Source: Planctomycetota bacterium (GTDB taxonomy: Bacteria; Planctomycetota; Phycisphaerae; UBA1845). From it: a stretch of DNA of 34,171 bases. The notes beneath the pieces were generated by a model, which had not been told where the DNA came from, did no database searches, and saw only the letters and a program-made list of their open reading frames with translations. Shown in pieces: positions 24,029 through 32,212 of this stretch; the first letter of the stretch is position 1, and every line of letters starts with the position of its first letter. The translations under genes and the position numbers were made by a program. Location of the stretch: positions 1 through 34,171 of the forward strand of contig JAJRSP010000047.1 in NCBI GenBank assembly GCA_024278775.1, written 5' to 3'.

Positions 24029-24505
24029 ATGGCACCAAGCGGTGATGATCTCAATGCGACCGATCCCATCGGTCCGATCGAAAAGCTCCTTCGGGAGTCT
24101 TCGGCTGCCGAGTCGGCCGGGGTCTTCCATCGAACGCCTATCGACGCCGGGCGTTTGCTTCGGGAATCGTCCCAGGTGCCGGTTCCTCTTTCTGTCTCGA
24201 TCGGGCGAAAATGGATGCCCGTCGCGGCGGCGGTTGGGATGGCAGCCGTCGTGTGGTCTGCCATGTTTTATGTGAAGCTCTCTGAGATCGGCGAGCAATC
24301 ACGGCTTGTCACTAAAAGGATTCTCGACGGCACCACTCCCGATGATGATGCCGGTTCCGTGCCCATTTCGGTTTGCGTGGGCGGTCCGGCTAAGCACGGT
24401 GAACCGAATTGCAAGGACAGCCGTTATGACTTCGACACCGACGGCGACATCGACTTGGCCGACTTCAGCCGCTACCAGTTGGCCTTTGCCCACCCGGGTC
24501 AGTAA
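24029..24505 (+). CDS. single-pass membrane protein with EF-hand/dockerin-like tail, next to ECF sigma
   Basis: A 158-residue protein. The N-terminal about 70 residues are cytoplasmic by the positive-inside rule and contain the motif LLRESS twice (EKLLRESSAAES and GRLLRESSQV). One membrane helix (WMPVAAAVGMAAVVWSAMFYV, about 70-90) follows, then an outer segment with two Cys (ISVCVGGPAKHGEPNCKD) and one Ca-binding EF-hand/dockerin-like loop, DFDTDGDIDLADFSRYQLAF, near the end. ATG 24029 has GGAG 5 nt upstream; a TTG three bases earlier is the alternative. Its position after an ECF sigma gene, with a cytoplasmic region, one helix and an outer domain, fits a non-zinc anti-sigma factor or membrane sensor, but no known anti-sigma domain is seen. 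Confidence 0.75.
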   Translation: MAPSGDDLNATDPIGPIEKLLRESSAAESAGVFHRTPIDAGRLLRESSQVPVPLSVSIGRKWMPVAAAVGMAAVVWSAMFYVKLSEIGEQSRLVTKRILDGTTPDDDAGSVPISVCVGGPAKHGEPNCKDSRYDFDTDGDIDLADFSRYQLAFAHPGQ

Positions 24506-24546
24506 GACCTCAGTAGACAAGACCCCGGCAGACCCGCTTCACTTTG

Positions 24547-24566
24547 CACGTGCCGCTCCGCACGTG
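24547..24566. terminator. 7-bp hairpin between convergent genes
   Basis: CACGTGC (24547-24553), a 6-nt loop and GCACGTG (24560-24566) form a perfect stem. It lies immediately before the nhaC stop codon and 42 bp after the EF-hand protein gene, so it may end transcription in both directions. No T-tract. Confidence 0.4.
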
Positions 24567-24567
24567 A

Positions 24568-26604
24568 TCATGACTCGTACTCTGCGGAATAGGCCAGGCT
24601 CGCCTTGGCCGGTCGTCCCACGACAAAGATGAACAAGAACAAGAACACGGCTCCGGCACCAAGCCCGTAGTACCAGGGTTGGTGGTAAACGCTGCACATC
24701 ACATCGCCCAGCCCCATGGCGGCGATAGCGGTGACGATAGCGTAGGGCATCTGCGTCCACACATGTTCTTCGTGGGGGCAGCCGGACGCCATGGACGAAA
24801 GCACGGTCGTGTCGCTAATGGGTGAGCAATGATCGCCGAAGATGGAGCCGGCCAGCACGCTACCGATGGCCGCGAAGAAAAGGTTTTGCGCAGCCGCAGG
24901 GTCCATCCCGGTATCTTTACCGGATAGGCCGATCATGATTTGTACCGTCGCGGGGCAGAGAATGCCCATTGTGCTCCAGCTTGATCCCGTCGCGAAGGAA
25001 ATCACCGCCGCGCTGGTGAACACCGCCAGCGGTGCCCACACGATCGGAAAATGCATCGCTTGCAAACGCGCCGTGATGATTTCCCCCAGCATGAGGTCTT
25101 TCTGCACGCTCGAGAGGGACCAGGCCAGCACCAGGATGACGACGGCCGGGAACATCCGGGCCATACCGTCCAGACCGGCGTCGGCGGCGCGGCGAACGCT
25201 TCCTGCCTTGGCCACCATAGTGAGGAGCATGGCGGTGATGACGGCCAGAAACGCACCGTAATAGATGGAGAGGTAGGAGTCGCCGTGGCTCATGATTGTC
25301 GACGCCTTCACCCACGCGGCGGTGTTGGCCCAGGCACCGGGGCCTTCAGTGACATTCATGGCGGCTATTGTTTTCGGATTGCTTAGTCCTGTGGCGATCA
25401 GCACGGCGAGCGTGGCCACGACCAGCATCAGCACGGGGCCGAGCCCGAGCCACCACCGGGGTTTCGGCTCATCAGACTTAACCGGTTCCGACTCACTGTC
25501 GAGCGGGATGGGTGGGTCAAGCAAGCTGGCGGCGCGGCTCTGCGATTTCTTCATCGGGCCGAAATCCCGACCCGTCGCGGCGGATAAAAACACGAGAAAC
25601 AGCGCAAGGATCGGATAAAAACGGTAGGGGAGGCTGTGGATGAACGCCGACATGCCGGTGATCACCTGCCCGGAATCGTTGAGAAGAAATGCGGGGGCCG
25701 TAGACGCGGTGACTTCGCTGAGACCGTCATTGATGAACCCGATCTCCGCACCGACCCACGTGCCGATCAGTGCAAGAGAGGCCACCGGGGCGGCCGTGGA
25801 GTCGACGATATAGGCCAGCTTGGCACGGGACAGTTTCAGCTTGTCGAACACCGATCTCATGGTCGGTCCGACGATCATGGAGTTGGCGTAGTCGTCAAAG
25901 AACACCACCAGCCCCGCGAGCCACGCGGTCAGAGCACCGCGGCGGGGTGAATGGGTTTTTCCGCTGACGAGGCTGACCAGTCCGGCCGTGCCGCCGTTGG
26001 TGCCGATGACACCCACCATGAACCCGATCAGTAGCGTGAAGATGACGATCTTGATTTTGTCGGGGTGGAGAACGGCACCGAGGATGTACGTCTCCACGGC
26101 CAGGCGGAATCCGGCGATGATGCTGTATTGATTGGAGAGCGGATCCGTTGCGGAAAGGCACGGGACCATCATGTAAGCCCCGGCGACTAGGCCGAGAAAC
26201 AGCGCAGGGACTACCTGCCGCGTGAAGATGGCCAGCAGGATTGCGATGAACGCCGGGAGCAACACGAAGAGTCCGTAACTCTTTGGTTTTTTCGGAGTGG
26301 AAACCGTTGTGGTTGGCACCGCGACGTCCGAAGGTTTTTCCATGTCCGGTGTTCCAGTTGATAACGCGGCATTTTTTGGTGGTTCGGTCGTCTTGATGTT
26401 CGATTTGGTTGCGTCCGGAGTGGGTTTGACTGCGGTTGGCGCATCGGATTCGGCAGCCTGAACCGGAACGGGTTCGGATGTTTTGGCGGGAGGCTGCTGA
26501 GCCCACGAGACCGCGGTGTACAGCCCGAGCATCGCTATAACTGCAAGAGGCCACATCTGCCCGTGCCAGAGTACGCCCGATCCAAGTTTTCTAAGATGAT
26601 GCAT
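24568..26604 (-). CDS. NhaC-family Na+/H+ antiporter with N-terminal signal-like extension
   Basis: An inner-membrane antiporter (Na+/H+ or a related organic cation/amino acid exchanger of the NhaC superfamily) with about 11-12 helices. Family landmarks are GGTAGLVSLVSGKTHSPR, VVFFDDYANSMIVGPTMRSV, the discontinuous-helix region SFATGSSWSTMGILCPATVQ and FGDHCSPISDTTVLSSMAS. Unusual is the front: a signal-like helix (MWPLAVIAMLGLYTAVSWA, about 15-34), then about 80 residues rich in Pro, Thr, Lys and Ala (about 35-115) before the first antiporter helix. The total is 678 residues against roughly 450-550 for the family. The ATG at 26604 is chosen because GGGGAG lies 8 nt upstream. It is the last gene of a minus-strand run but 155 bp from pyrE, probably separately expressed. 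Confidence 0.88.
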   Translation of the reverse strand: MHHLRKLGSGVLWHGQMWPLAVIAMLGLYTAVSWAQQPPAKTSEPVPVQAAESDAPTAVKPTPDATKSNIKTTEPPKNAALSTGTPDMEKPSDVAVPTTTVSTPKKPKSYGLFVLLPAFIAILLAIFTRQVVPALFLGLVAGAYMMVPCLSATDPLSNQYSIIAGFRLAVETYILGAVLHPDKIKIVIFTLLIGFMVGVIGTNGGTAGLVSLVSGKTHSPRRGALTAWLAGLVVFFDDYANSMIVGPTMRSVFDKLKLSRAKLAYIVDSTAAPVASLALIGTWVGAEIGFINDGLSEVTASTAPAFLLNDSGQVITGMSAFIHSLPYRFYPILALFLVFLSAATGRDFGPMKKSQSRAASLLDPPIPLDSESEPVKSDEPKPRWWLGLGPVLMLVVATLAVLIATGLSNPKTIAAMNVTEGPGAWANTAAWVKASTIMSHGDSYLSIYYGAFLAVITAMLLTMVAKAGSVRRAADAGLDGMARMFPAVVILVLAWSLSSVQKDLMLGEIITARLQAMHFPIVWAPLAVFTSAAVISFATGSSWSTMGILCPATVQIMIGLSGKDTGMDPAAAQNLFFAAIGSVLAGSIFGDHCSPISDTTVLSSMASGCPHEEHVWTQMPYAIVTAIAAMGLGDVMCSVYHQPWYYGLGAGAVFLFLFIFVVGRPAKASLAYSAEYES

Positions 26605-26759
26605 ACGGTTCACTCCCCTACCGCTAGCCACGGCCACACCGTAGCGCGAATCCGTCAGACGGTCGTTACCTCGATACGCCGCACGTAGCGACAGCCGTCA
26701 CGTAAGTATTCGAGATTTCCCCTCGATATTGTCGGCGTTACTCAGAGGCCCTCGACGGG

Positions 26760-27284
26760 TCAGCCGGTAATGCCCAGGTCCGTCTTGGTGAACAGCGATT
26801 CAAAGGTGAAACCGGCTGCCTCGATGTTCTCTCGGGCACCCTCCTGGCGGTCAATCACGGACACAATACGTTCGACCTTGGCACCGATATCGGTGATGAG
26901 CTTGGCTGCCTCCAGCACCTGCCCGCCGGTCGTGGCGATATCCTCTACCAACAACACGCTATCGCCGTCGTGAAGTTTGCCTTCGAACGGCTTGCTCGTG
27001 CCGTAGTCTTTCTTGGCGTTGCGGATGATGACGAATGGTTTGTCCGTGGCCATAGCGGTGGCCGCCGCCAACGCGACGCCGCCGAGTTCCGCACCGGCGA
27101 TCAGCGTGGTGGTTTCGGCCGCGTGTGTGGCGAAGAGATCGCCGAGCGCTGCGAGGATATCCGGCTGGGTCTCAAAGAGGTATTTGTCCAGGTAGTACTT
27201 GCTCTTTTTCCCCGATCGAAGCGTGAAGTCGCCCTCGAGATAGGCCGTCTCTTTGATTCGTTGCAATAGTTCCGTACGTTCCAC
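26760..27284 (-). CDS. pyrE: orotate phosphoribosyltransferase
   Basis: This enzyme joins orotate and PRPP to make OMP in de novo pyrimidine synthesis. The 174 residues (GTG start at 27284) show DFTLRSGKKSKYYLDKYLFE at the N-terminus (orotate site), IAGAELGGVALAAATAMATD (PPi loop), the catalytic flexible loop RNAKKDYGTSKPFEG with its Lys residues, and the PRPP motif VLLVEDIATTGGQVLEAA. An in-frame ATG at 27359 overlaps the purB stop (TAATG) and would add 25 residues (MKDVPHPSPWGEEWD and on) encoded by a hairpin; no orthologous N-terminus looks like this, and AAGG sits 5 nt before GTG 27284. It is downstream of purB on the same strand, a plausible nucleotide-synthesis operon. Confidence 0.92.
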   Translation of the reverse strand: MERTELLQRIKETAYLEGDFTLRSGKKSKYYLDKYLFETQPDILAALGDLFATHAAETTTLIAGAELGGVALAAATAMATDKPFVIIRNAKKDYGTSKPFEGKLHDGDSVLLVEDIATTGGQVLEAAKLITDIGAKVERIVSVIDRQEGARENIEAAGFTFESLFTKTDLGITG

Positions 27285-27316
27285 TCGTGCCTTCTTTCGT
27301 ATTACTTGTCGCGTGT

Positions 27317-27346
27317 CCCATTCTTCGCCCCAAGGCGAAGGGTGGG
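27317..27346 (-). repeat. strong hairpin in the purB-pyrE junction
   Basis: CTTCGCC (27323-27329), loop CCAA and GGCGAAG (27334-27340) form a perfect 7-bp stem, extended by CCCA/TGGG (27317-27320 and 27343-27346) across a 2x2 internal loop. It lies between the purB stop and the pyrE start with no T-tract, so it could partly attenuate pyrE or protect the purB mRNA end. It resembles dispersed palindromic elements, but only one copy is seen here. Confidence 0.45.
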
Positions 27347-27358
27347 GGACGTCCTTCA

Positions 27359-28789
27359 TTACACGTTCAGTTCACTCGCCTTCGATAGCGCCTGACGATA
27401 GCGCCGACGAACCGGCGACACGTATCCCTTGATAAACTCATCCACCTGCTCGGGCGCTCGACCGATGTACTGCTTAGGATCGAGTACCTTCTTCAGGTTC
27501 ACCTTGGCAAAAGCGGGGTCGCTTGCGAGCCGTTCGAGCAGGTCATTCGGCTGCCCTTCCTGTCTGACTCGCGCCGCCGCCGCGTGCGAATGTTTTCGGA
27601 TACGCTCGTGGAGTTCCTGCCGATCGCCTCCGCAGGCCGCTGCGGCCATCATGATGTTTTCGGTGGCCATGAAGGGCAGTTCCGCATGAAGATGCGCGTC
27701 GATCACCTTGGGGTAGACGACGAAACCACGCGACACGTTGGTGACGATTATCAGGCTCGCCTCAGTCGCCAGGAATGATTCGGGGATGCTGATACGCTTG
27801 TTGGCGGAGTCATCCAGGGTGCGTTCAAACCACTGCTCGGCCGCAGTGTGCCACGGTGAGCTGACCAGGGACAGCACCAACCGGGCGAGTGCCGTGGCCC
27901 GCTCACACCGCATCGGGTTACGCTTGTAGGCCATGGCGCTGGAACCGACCTGCGACTTCTCGAACGGCTCTTCAATTTCCTTGAGGTTGGCCAGCAGCCG
28001 GATGTCATTGGCGAACTTGTGTACGCTCGTGGCGACGCCGGCCAGCGTAGCGGCGATCTGGGCATCCACCTTGCGTGAATAGGTCTGCCCGGTGATCGGC
28101 TCGACCCGGTCAAAATCCAGCGACTTGGCGACGGTTCGTTCCAGCCGCAGCACTTTCGCGTGGTCACCCCCGAAGAGATGAAGAAAGCTCGCCTGCGTAC
28201 CGGTGGTGCCCTTGACGCCTCGAAAACGAAGTTTGCGAAGCCGGTCCTCAACTTCCTCCAGATCACGCACAAAATCATAACACCAGAGGGCGGCCCGTTT
28301 TCCGACCGTGGTGACCTGAGCCGGCTGGTAATGGGTGTAGCCGAGCGTGGGGCGGCGACGGTGTTTCTTGGCGAAAGCCCCTAGTGCGTCGATCGTGACG
28401 GCCAGCCAGTCGGCGATCATCCGGAGGGCGTCACGCATGATGAGCAGATCCGCATTATCGACGATATAAGCGCTGGTCGCTCCGAGGTGGAGGATGCCGC
28501 GAGCGTCCGGCGCGATATCACCCCAGGTATGCAGGTGGGCCATGACATCGTGACGCAGGCGTTTTTCATGTCGGGCGGCCCGCTTGAAATCGATGTCGTC
28601 GATGGTTCGCTTGAGGGACGCGATCTGCTTGGCAGTGATCTTGAGCCCGGCCGCCCGCTGCGCCTCAGCCAGTGCGAGCCAGAGCCGCCGCCACGTGAGA
28701 ATTCGTTGCCGAGCACCGAAAAGCTCGCTCATCGCTTTGGAGGCGTAGCGTTGAACGAGCGGCGATTCATAAGTATGTTCGTGGGCCAT
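27359..28789 (-). CDS. purB: adenylosuccinate lyase
   Basis: A homotetrameric enzyme acting twice in purine synthesis: SAICAR to AICAR plus fumarate, and adenylosuccinate to AMP plus fumarate. The 476 residues include RHDVMAHLHTWGDIAPDARG and ILHLGATSAYIVDNADLLIM (substrate-binding His/Thr), LGYTHYQPAQVTTVGKRA (general acid His) and the superfamily signature SSAMAYKRNPMRCE (catalytic Ser loop). It is of the type with the animal-like arrangement MAHEHTYESPLVQRYASKAM at the N-terminus. ATG 28789 has no strong ribosome-binding site but is the first Met and matches the family start. It leads the minus-strand purB-pyrE pair and is divergent from the cyclophilin lipoprotein gene 178 bp away. Confidence 0.95.
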   Translation of the reverse strand: MAHEHTYESPLVQRYASKAMSELFGARQRILTWRRLWLALAEAQRAAGLKITAKQIASLKRTIDDIDFKRAARHEKRLRHDVMAHLHTWGDIAPDARGILHLGATSAYIVDNADLLIMRDALRMIADWLAVTIDALGAFAKKHRRRPTLGYTHYQPAQVTTVGKRAALWCYDFVRDLEEVEDRLRKLRFRGVKGTTGTQASFLHLFGGDHAKVLRLERTVAKSLDFDRVEPITGQTYSRKVDAQIAATLAGVATSVHKFANDIRLLANLKEIEEPFEKSQVGSSAMAYKRNPMRCERATALARLVLSLVSSPWHTAAEQWFERTLDDSANKRISIPESFLATEASLIIVTNVSRGFVVYPKVIDAHLHAELPFMATENIMMAAAACGGDRQELHERIRKHSHAAAARVRQEGQPNDLLERLASDPAFAKVNLKKVLDPKQYIGRAPEQVDEFIKGYVSPVRRRYRQALSKASELNV

Positions 28790-28967
28790 CGCGTCGCGGG
28801 TACTTTAGCTGTCCAGTGGGGCTGACCGTGTATCCGATAGGCACTATTGTACGCATAGTCGTGGCTCACGCTACCGTCGGAAGATACGGCGAGCCGATGC
28901 ACTCCGAACCGACTGTGTTTGAAGGCGGTGTGCGTAAAGGCTCGTCGCGGAAGAGCGCTGTGGAAGA

Positions 28968-29927
28968 ATGAGGTGTGAATTGTTTGATGGAACTCCGCCG
29001 AAACTGACTGACGTGTTGCCATGTTTGGCGCTATCGGCCGTGCTGCTGTGTGGTGCGGTCTCATGCACATTGCCGGGTGGCGCGACGGGGCCGGTGGACA
29101 ACGGCCATCTCGCGGCGTTGGCCGACATTGACGTTGAGCTTGTCGTCGCGGGTGGTTCGGTCGTGCTGTCGGGGCAGGCATCCGGCGGGACGGCTCCGTA
29201 TGTGTTTCGGTGGGACCAGAACGGCGGACCGGTCGACGTGACGGTGGACCCGCCTACGAATCCGGAACTGACGGTCGGCCCGCTGGAGACGTCGGGTCGG
29301 TACACGTTTCGTCTTGTCGTGACGGATCAGCAAGGCCGAACTGCGATGGATTTTGTTTTTGTCGAGGTCGATGCGGAATTGTCTCCCACCCCGCAGGTGC
29401 TCGTGAAAACGAATTTCGGCGACTTCGTGATCGAGTTGGATGCGGTGGCCGCACCGAAGCACGCCGAGAACCTTTTGGCGTATGTGGACGAGGGTTTTTA
29501 TGACGGCGTGCTGTTTCATCGGAATGCTTGCGTCGAGAACACGGACACGGGGGCATGTGATCCATTTGTGTTGCAGGGGGGTGGTTTTGAGCGGATCGAC
29601 GGTGAGATCGTACCGAAGCCACCCACGCGAGACCCCGTACCGTCCGAAGCCGACAACGGGTTGAGTAGTTCGGTGGTCTATTCGGTGGCGACGGCGTTGG
29701 TGGATAATGATCCGAACTCCGGCACCTCACAGTTCTTCATCAACCTGAAGGATAACGGATTTCTCGATGATCAGGGCTTTACCACGTTTGGCATGGTGGT
29801 GACCGGGACCGATGTGGTGGATGCGATCGTGGCTATGGAACGAACGGAGGGCCCCATTCATTCCGGCGAGGTATCGCTTCCCGTGGAAGACGTTATCATC
29901 GAGGAGATGTCGCGCTTCACGCCGTAG
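28968..29927 (+). CDS. lipoprotein peptidyl-prolyl cis-trans isomerase (PKD-like + cyclophilin)
   Basis: A 319-residue envelope protein. The signal sequence ends in a lipobox (LLCGAVSC, Cys at about 33), so it should be lipid-anchored. Residues about 45-130 form a PKD/Ig-like beta domain (LSGQASGGTAPYVFRWDQNG, then FRLVVTDQQGRTAMDFVFVE). The rest is a cyclophilin domain: VKTNFGDFVIELDAVAAPKH, NLLAYVDEGFYDGVLFHR and TSQFFINLKDNGFLDDQGFT, with the catalytic Arg in LFHRN and the expected Phe residues. It contains the conserved active-site blocks and would assist proline isomerisation during folding of exported proteins. The start lacks a clear ribosome-binding site. It lies 58 bp upstream of prfB on the same strand. 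Confidence 0.88.
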   Translation: MRCELFDGTPPKLTDVLPCLALSAVLLCGAVSCTLPGGATGPVDNGHLAALADIDVELVVAGGSVVLSGQASGGTAPYVFRWDQNGGPVDVTVDPPTNPELTVGPLETSGRYTFRLVVTDQQGRTAMDFVFVEVDAELSPTPQVLVKTNFGDFVIELDAVAAPKHAENLLAYVDEGFYDGVLFHRNACVENTDTGACDPFVLQGGGFERIDGEIVPKPPTRDPVPSEADNGLSSSVVYSVATALVDNDPNSGTSQFFINLKDNGFLDDQGFTTFGMVVTGTDVVDAIVAMERTEGPIHSGEVSLPVEDVIIEEMSRFTP

Positions 29928-29985
29928 GTGTGCGGTCGGTGGCGTCGTGGGATGGGCGAGGAGGCGATCAGGGAGTCAGTCACGC

Positions 29986-31114
29986 ATGATGCACTACGAA
30001 AATCCTTCGGACACGTTGAAAACACTCACCGCTCGGATCGTTGCGATCCGGGACTCTCTTTGACTTCCCCAAAAAGCTTGAGGCCCTAGCCGCTGTGGAA
30101 GGCGAGATGGCCGCTCCCGATCTTTGGGATAATCCCGAAAACGCAAAGCAGACGGTCGATCGGCTCAAGACGCTCAAGGCCGTGGTGGATCCGGTGTGTG
30201 ATGCCGTCGCCCAGGCGGAAGAGCTCTCGGCGATGTGCGAGCTTCTGGCCGAGGGTGATGACGCCGAGGTACGCGCAGAGTTGGATAGCGGCCTCGAATC
30301 ACTGGATCAGGCGATCGGGCGGGTGGAGTTGCTCACGCTGCTGTCCCGGCCGGACGATGCCAGCAACGCCTATTTCAACATCCAAGCCGGCACCGGTGGG
30401 GACGACGCCTGCGATTGGGCGGAGATGCTGCTGCGGATGTACCTGCGTTACTTCGAGCGTAGCGACTTCACCGTGGAGGAGCTGTCGATGCGTTACGGTG
30501 AAAACGCCGGGATCCAATCATGCAGCTATCTCGTCAAAGGTCCGTACGCCTACGGCTGTTTGTCCTGCGAGACGGGGGTACACCGCCTCGTGCGCATCTC
30601 GCCGTTTTCGGCACAGGGTAAGCGTGAAACGAGCTTTGCCTCGGTGGATGTGCAACCGGAAACGGGTGATATCGAGATCGAAGTTGACTGGGATGAGGAC
30701 GTTCGAGAGGACACCTATCGTTCGAGCGGCAAGGGCGGCCAGCACGTCAACAAGACCTCTTCGGCCGTGAGGCTGACGCATCTGGCCACCGGTTTGGTGG
30801 CGCAGTGTCAGAACGAGCGTTCGCAGCACAAAAACCGCGGCACGGCTAGAAAGATGCTCCAGTCCCGGCTCTATCTCTTAGAGCAGGCCAAACGCGACAG
30901 CGAACTCGCGAAGATTTATAGCGAAAAGGGGCAGATCGGCTGGGGGAACTCGATCCGAAGCTACTTTCTCTATCCTGAACAGAGGGTGAAAGACTCACGA
31001 ACAGCGGTGACAACGTCTGACACTACCGGCGTCTTGGACGGGGACATTCAGCCATTTATCGATGCGGAACTCCGTCGCCGGGCCGCGGCGAGGCACAAGA
31101 GTGAGGCGACGTAG
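29986..31114 (+). CDS. prfB: peptide chain release factor 2, made by programmed +1 frameshift
   Basis: RF2 ends translation at UGA and UAA. The gene is split: 25 codons from ATG 29986 end at the in-frame TGA 30061-30063, and the body continues in the +1 frame from GAC 30062 to 31114, giving 375 residues. The joined sequence RDSLDFPKK has the Leu-Asp junction found in E. coli RF2. In this numbering the UGA-recognition motif SPF is at 205-207 and the GGQ hydrolysis motif at 250-252, the same positions as in E. coli, which confirms start and shift site. Low RF2 slows reading of the UGA and promotes shifting, an autoregulatory loop. An ATG at 29989 is an equally possible start. Confidence 0.97.
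30048..30064 (+). promoter_or_regulatory. prfB +1 recoding site (CTT TGA C)
   Basis: CTT (30058-30060) and TGA (30061-30063) followed by C form the classical slippery site, where tRNA-Leu slips from CUU to UUU. The stimulatory Shine-Dalgarno-like element is weak here: CGGGA at 30049-30053, 4 nt before CTT, instead of the strong AGGGGG of E. coli. Confidence 0.95.
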
Positions 31115-31212
31115 CAAAGACCGTAGCGCCGCCGCTGACGAAGCGGTTGATCGGCGGGTGCCACGGGTCACAACTATGGCGACTATGACATTTCTCCCTG
31201 AACCGCAGCTTG

Positions 31213-31234
31213 CGCGGCGCTGGAGCGCCGCGCC
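31213..31234. terminator. perfect 9-bp GC hairpin between convergent genes
   Basis: GCGCGGCGC (31213-31221), loop TGGA and GCGCCGCGC (31226-31234) form a very stable stem 99 bp after prfB and 52 bp before the end of the convergent minus-strand gene. It fits a bidirectional terminator, though no T-tract follows on either strand. Confidence 0.5.
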
Positions 31235-31285
31235 TCGCACGAACTCTCGAAACCGGAGTAGTCGTAGGACTTATGAAACGCGGCA

Positions 31286-31888
31286 CTAGCGTGAGGCGAG
31301 GAACTCGCTCAAGCAGTGGGGGACCGAATCTGTCGGCCACTTTGCGACACGTTCTTTGAGGTCCAAAAAGGGGACGCCGCACCGTTTATGCTTCGGTGAC
31401 CCTTCTCCTGTTCGTGGCGTCTGGTGGCTGCAGTCAACGGCATCCTGTAGCAGATGAAACGTGTGGAGCGACCAATCCACCGTACTCGATTGGATACGGC
31501 CGTTGTCATCGATCGTGATGACCAACGGTTTACGCAGGCGTGCTTTCCAGTGTTGCGTCGTGGTATCCACGTAGACGTTGGTGTGTGCTCCCGTGAGTGT
31601 GTTGATGGCTTGTTGGGTGTGAATGGTGACATCCTTCTGATCAAGCGCGGAAACCAGGATGAAACCGGGCTGTTCCTCGGTCATACCCACAGCCAGGAAT
31701 CCCCCGTCGAGATTTCGGGTGGTTTCTACGATGGTGGCGTTGGCGACTGTGCCGTAGCGTTGGAACACCACGACGGAGATACAGATCGCGATGGCCCCGA
31801 CGATGGCCAGTGGAATGATCCGTATGGAACGGTGGCCGACGGACTCATCGTTCTGTTCCGGGGTGGTGATGTCACCGAAGGTGTCCAC
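31286..31888 (-). CDS. membrane-anchored protein of unknown function
   Basis: A 200-residue protein from GTG 31888. It has an acidic cytoplasmic start (MDTFGDITTPEQNDESVGHR), one membrane helix (IIPLAIVGAIAICISVVVF, about 24-42) and an outer domain of about 155 residues with beta-rich stretches (GGFLAVGMTEEQPGFILVSA, PLVITIDDNGRIQSSTVDWS) and two cysteines (DCSHQ and KRCGV). I do not recognise the family. A candidate promoter lies about 50 bp upstream, on the side shared with the divergent ECF sigma gene, so it may belong to that regulon. The start lacks a Shine-Dalgarno, fitting a short or weakly initiated mRNA. Confidence 0.6.
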   Translation of the reverse strand: MDTFGDITTPEQNDESVGHRSIRIIPLAIVGAIAICISVVVFQRYGTVANATIVETTRNLDGGFLAVGMTEEQPGFILVSALDQKDVTIHTQQAINTLTGAHTNVYVDTTTQHWKARLRKPLVITIDDNGRIQSSTVDWSLHTFHLLQDAVDCSHQTPRTGEGSPKHKRCGVPFLDLKERVAKWPTDSVPHCLSEFLASR

Positions 31889-32212
31889 GCGAAAATCACT
31901 TATCTAATGTGCCTGGGTGTCCAGAGACGCACCCGCTACTGTTATATTAGCCCGGCACCTTCGGTAATTGCAAAAAACTGGACAAAATGCGGTCGGTGCG
32001 GCCCGATAGCTTCCCAAGGACCGATAGTAAGGCGTTTTTCGACCGGATTGAGAAATAGTGGCTCCCTCGCGATTTTATTGCAATAAGGCGGGCGTGGGGG
32101 GCATGGGGTAGTAGTGGGCGAGGCCTCAGCTTCGGTCGAGTGACCGAAATCGAGACGCGGCTGCCGCGGGTTTGGGTGATGTGGGATTGTAACCGAGCGT
32201 GATGAGTCGGAT
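31889..32212. other. 324-bp divergent intergenic region
   Basis: It separates the membrane-anchored unknown gene (minus) from the ECF sigma gene (plus). Apart from the candidate minus-strand promoter at 31944-31973 it contains AT-rich patches near 31940-31980 and 32080-32090 but no credible gene or repeat. It should also carry the promoter of the sigma operon, which I cannot place. Confidence 0.4.
31944..31973 (-). promoter_or_regulatory. candidate sigma-70 promoter for the minus-strand unknown gene
   Basis: Read on the minus strand, TTGCAA (31973-31968) and TAATAT (31949-31944) are separated by 18 bp. This puts the start near 31937 and gives a leader of about 50 nt before GTG 31888. Both boxes match 4 of 6 consensus bases. 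Confidence 0.35.
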
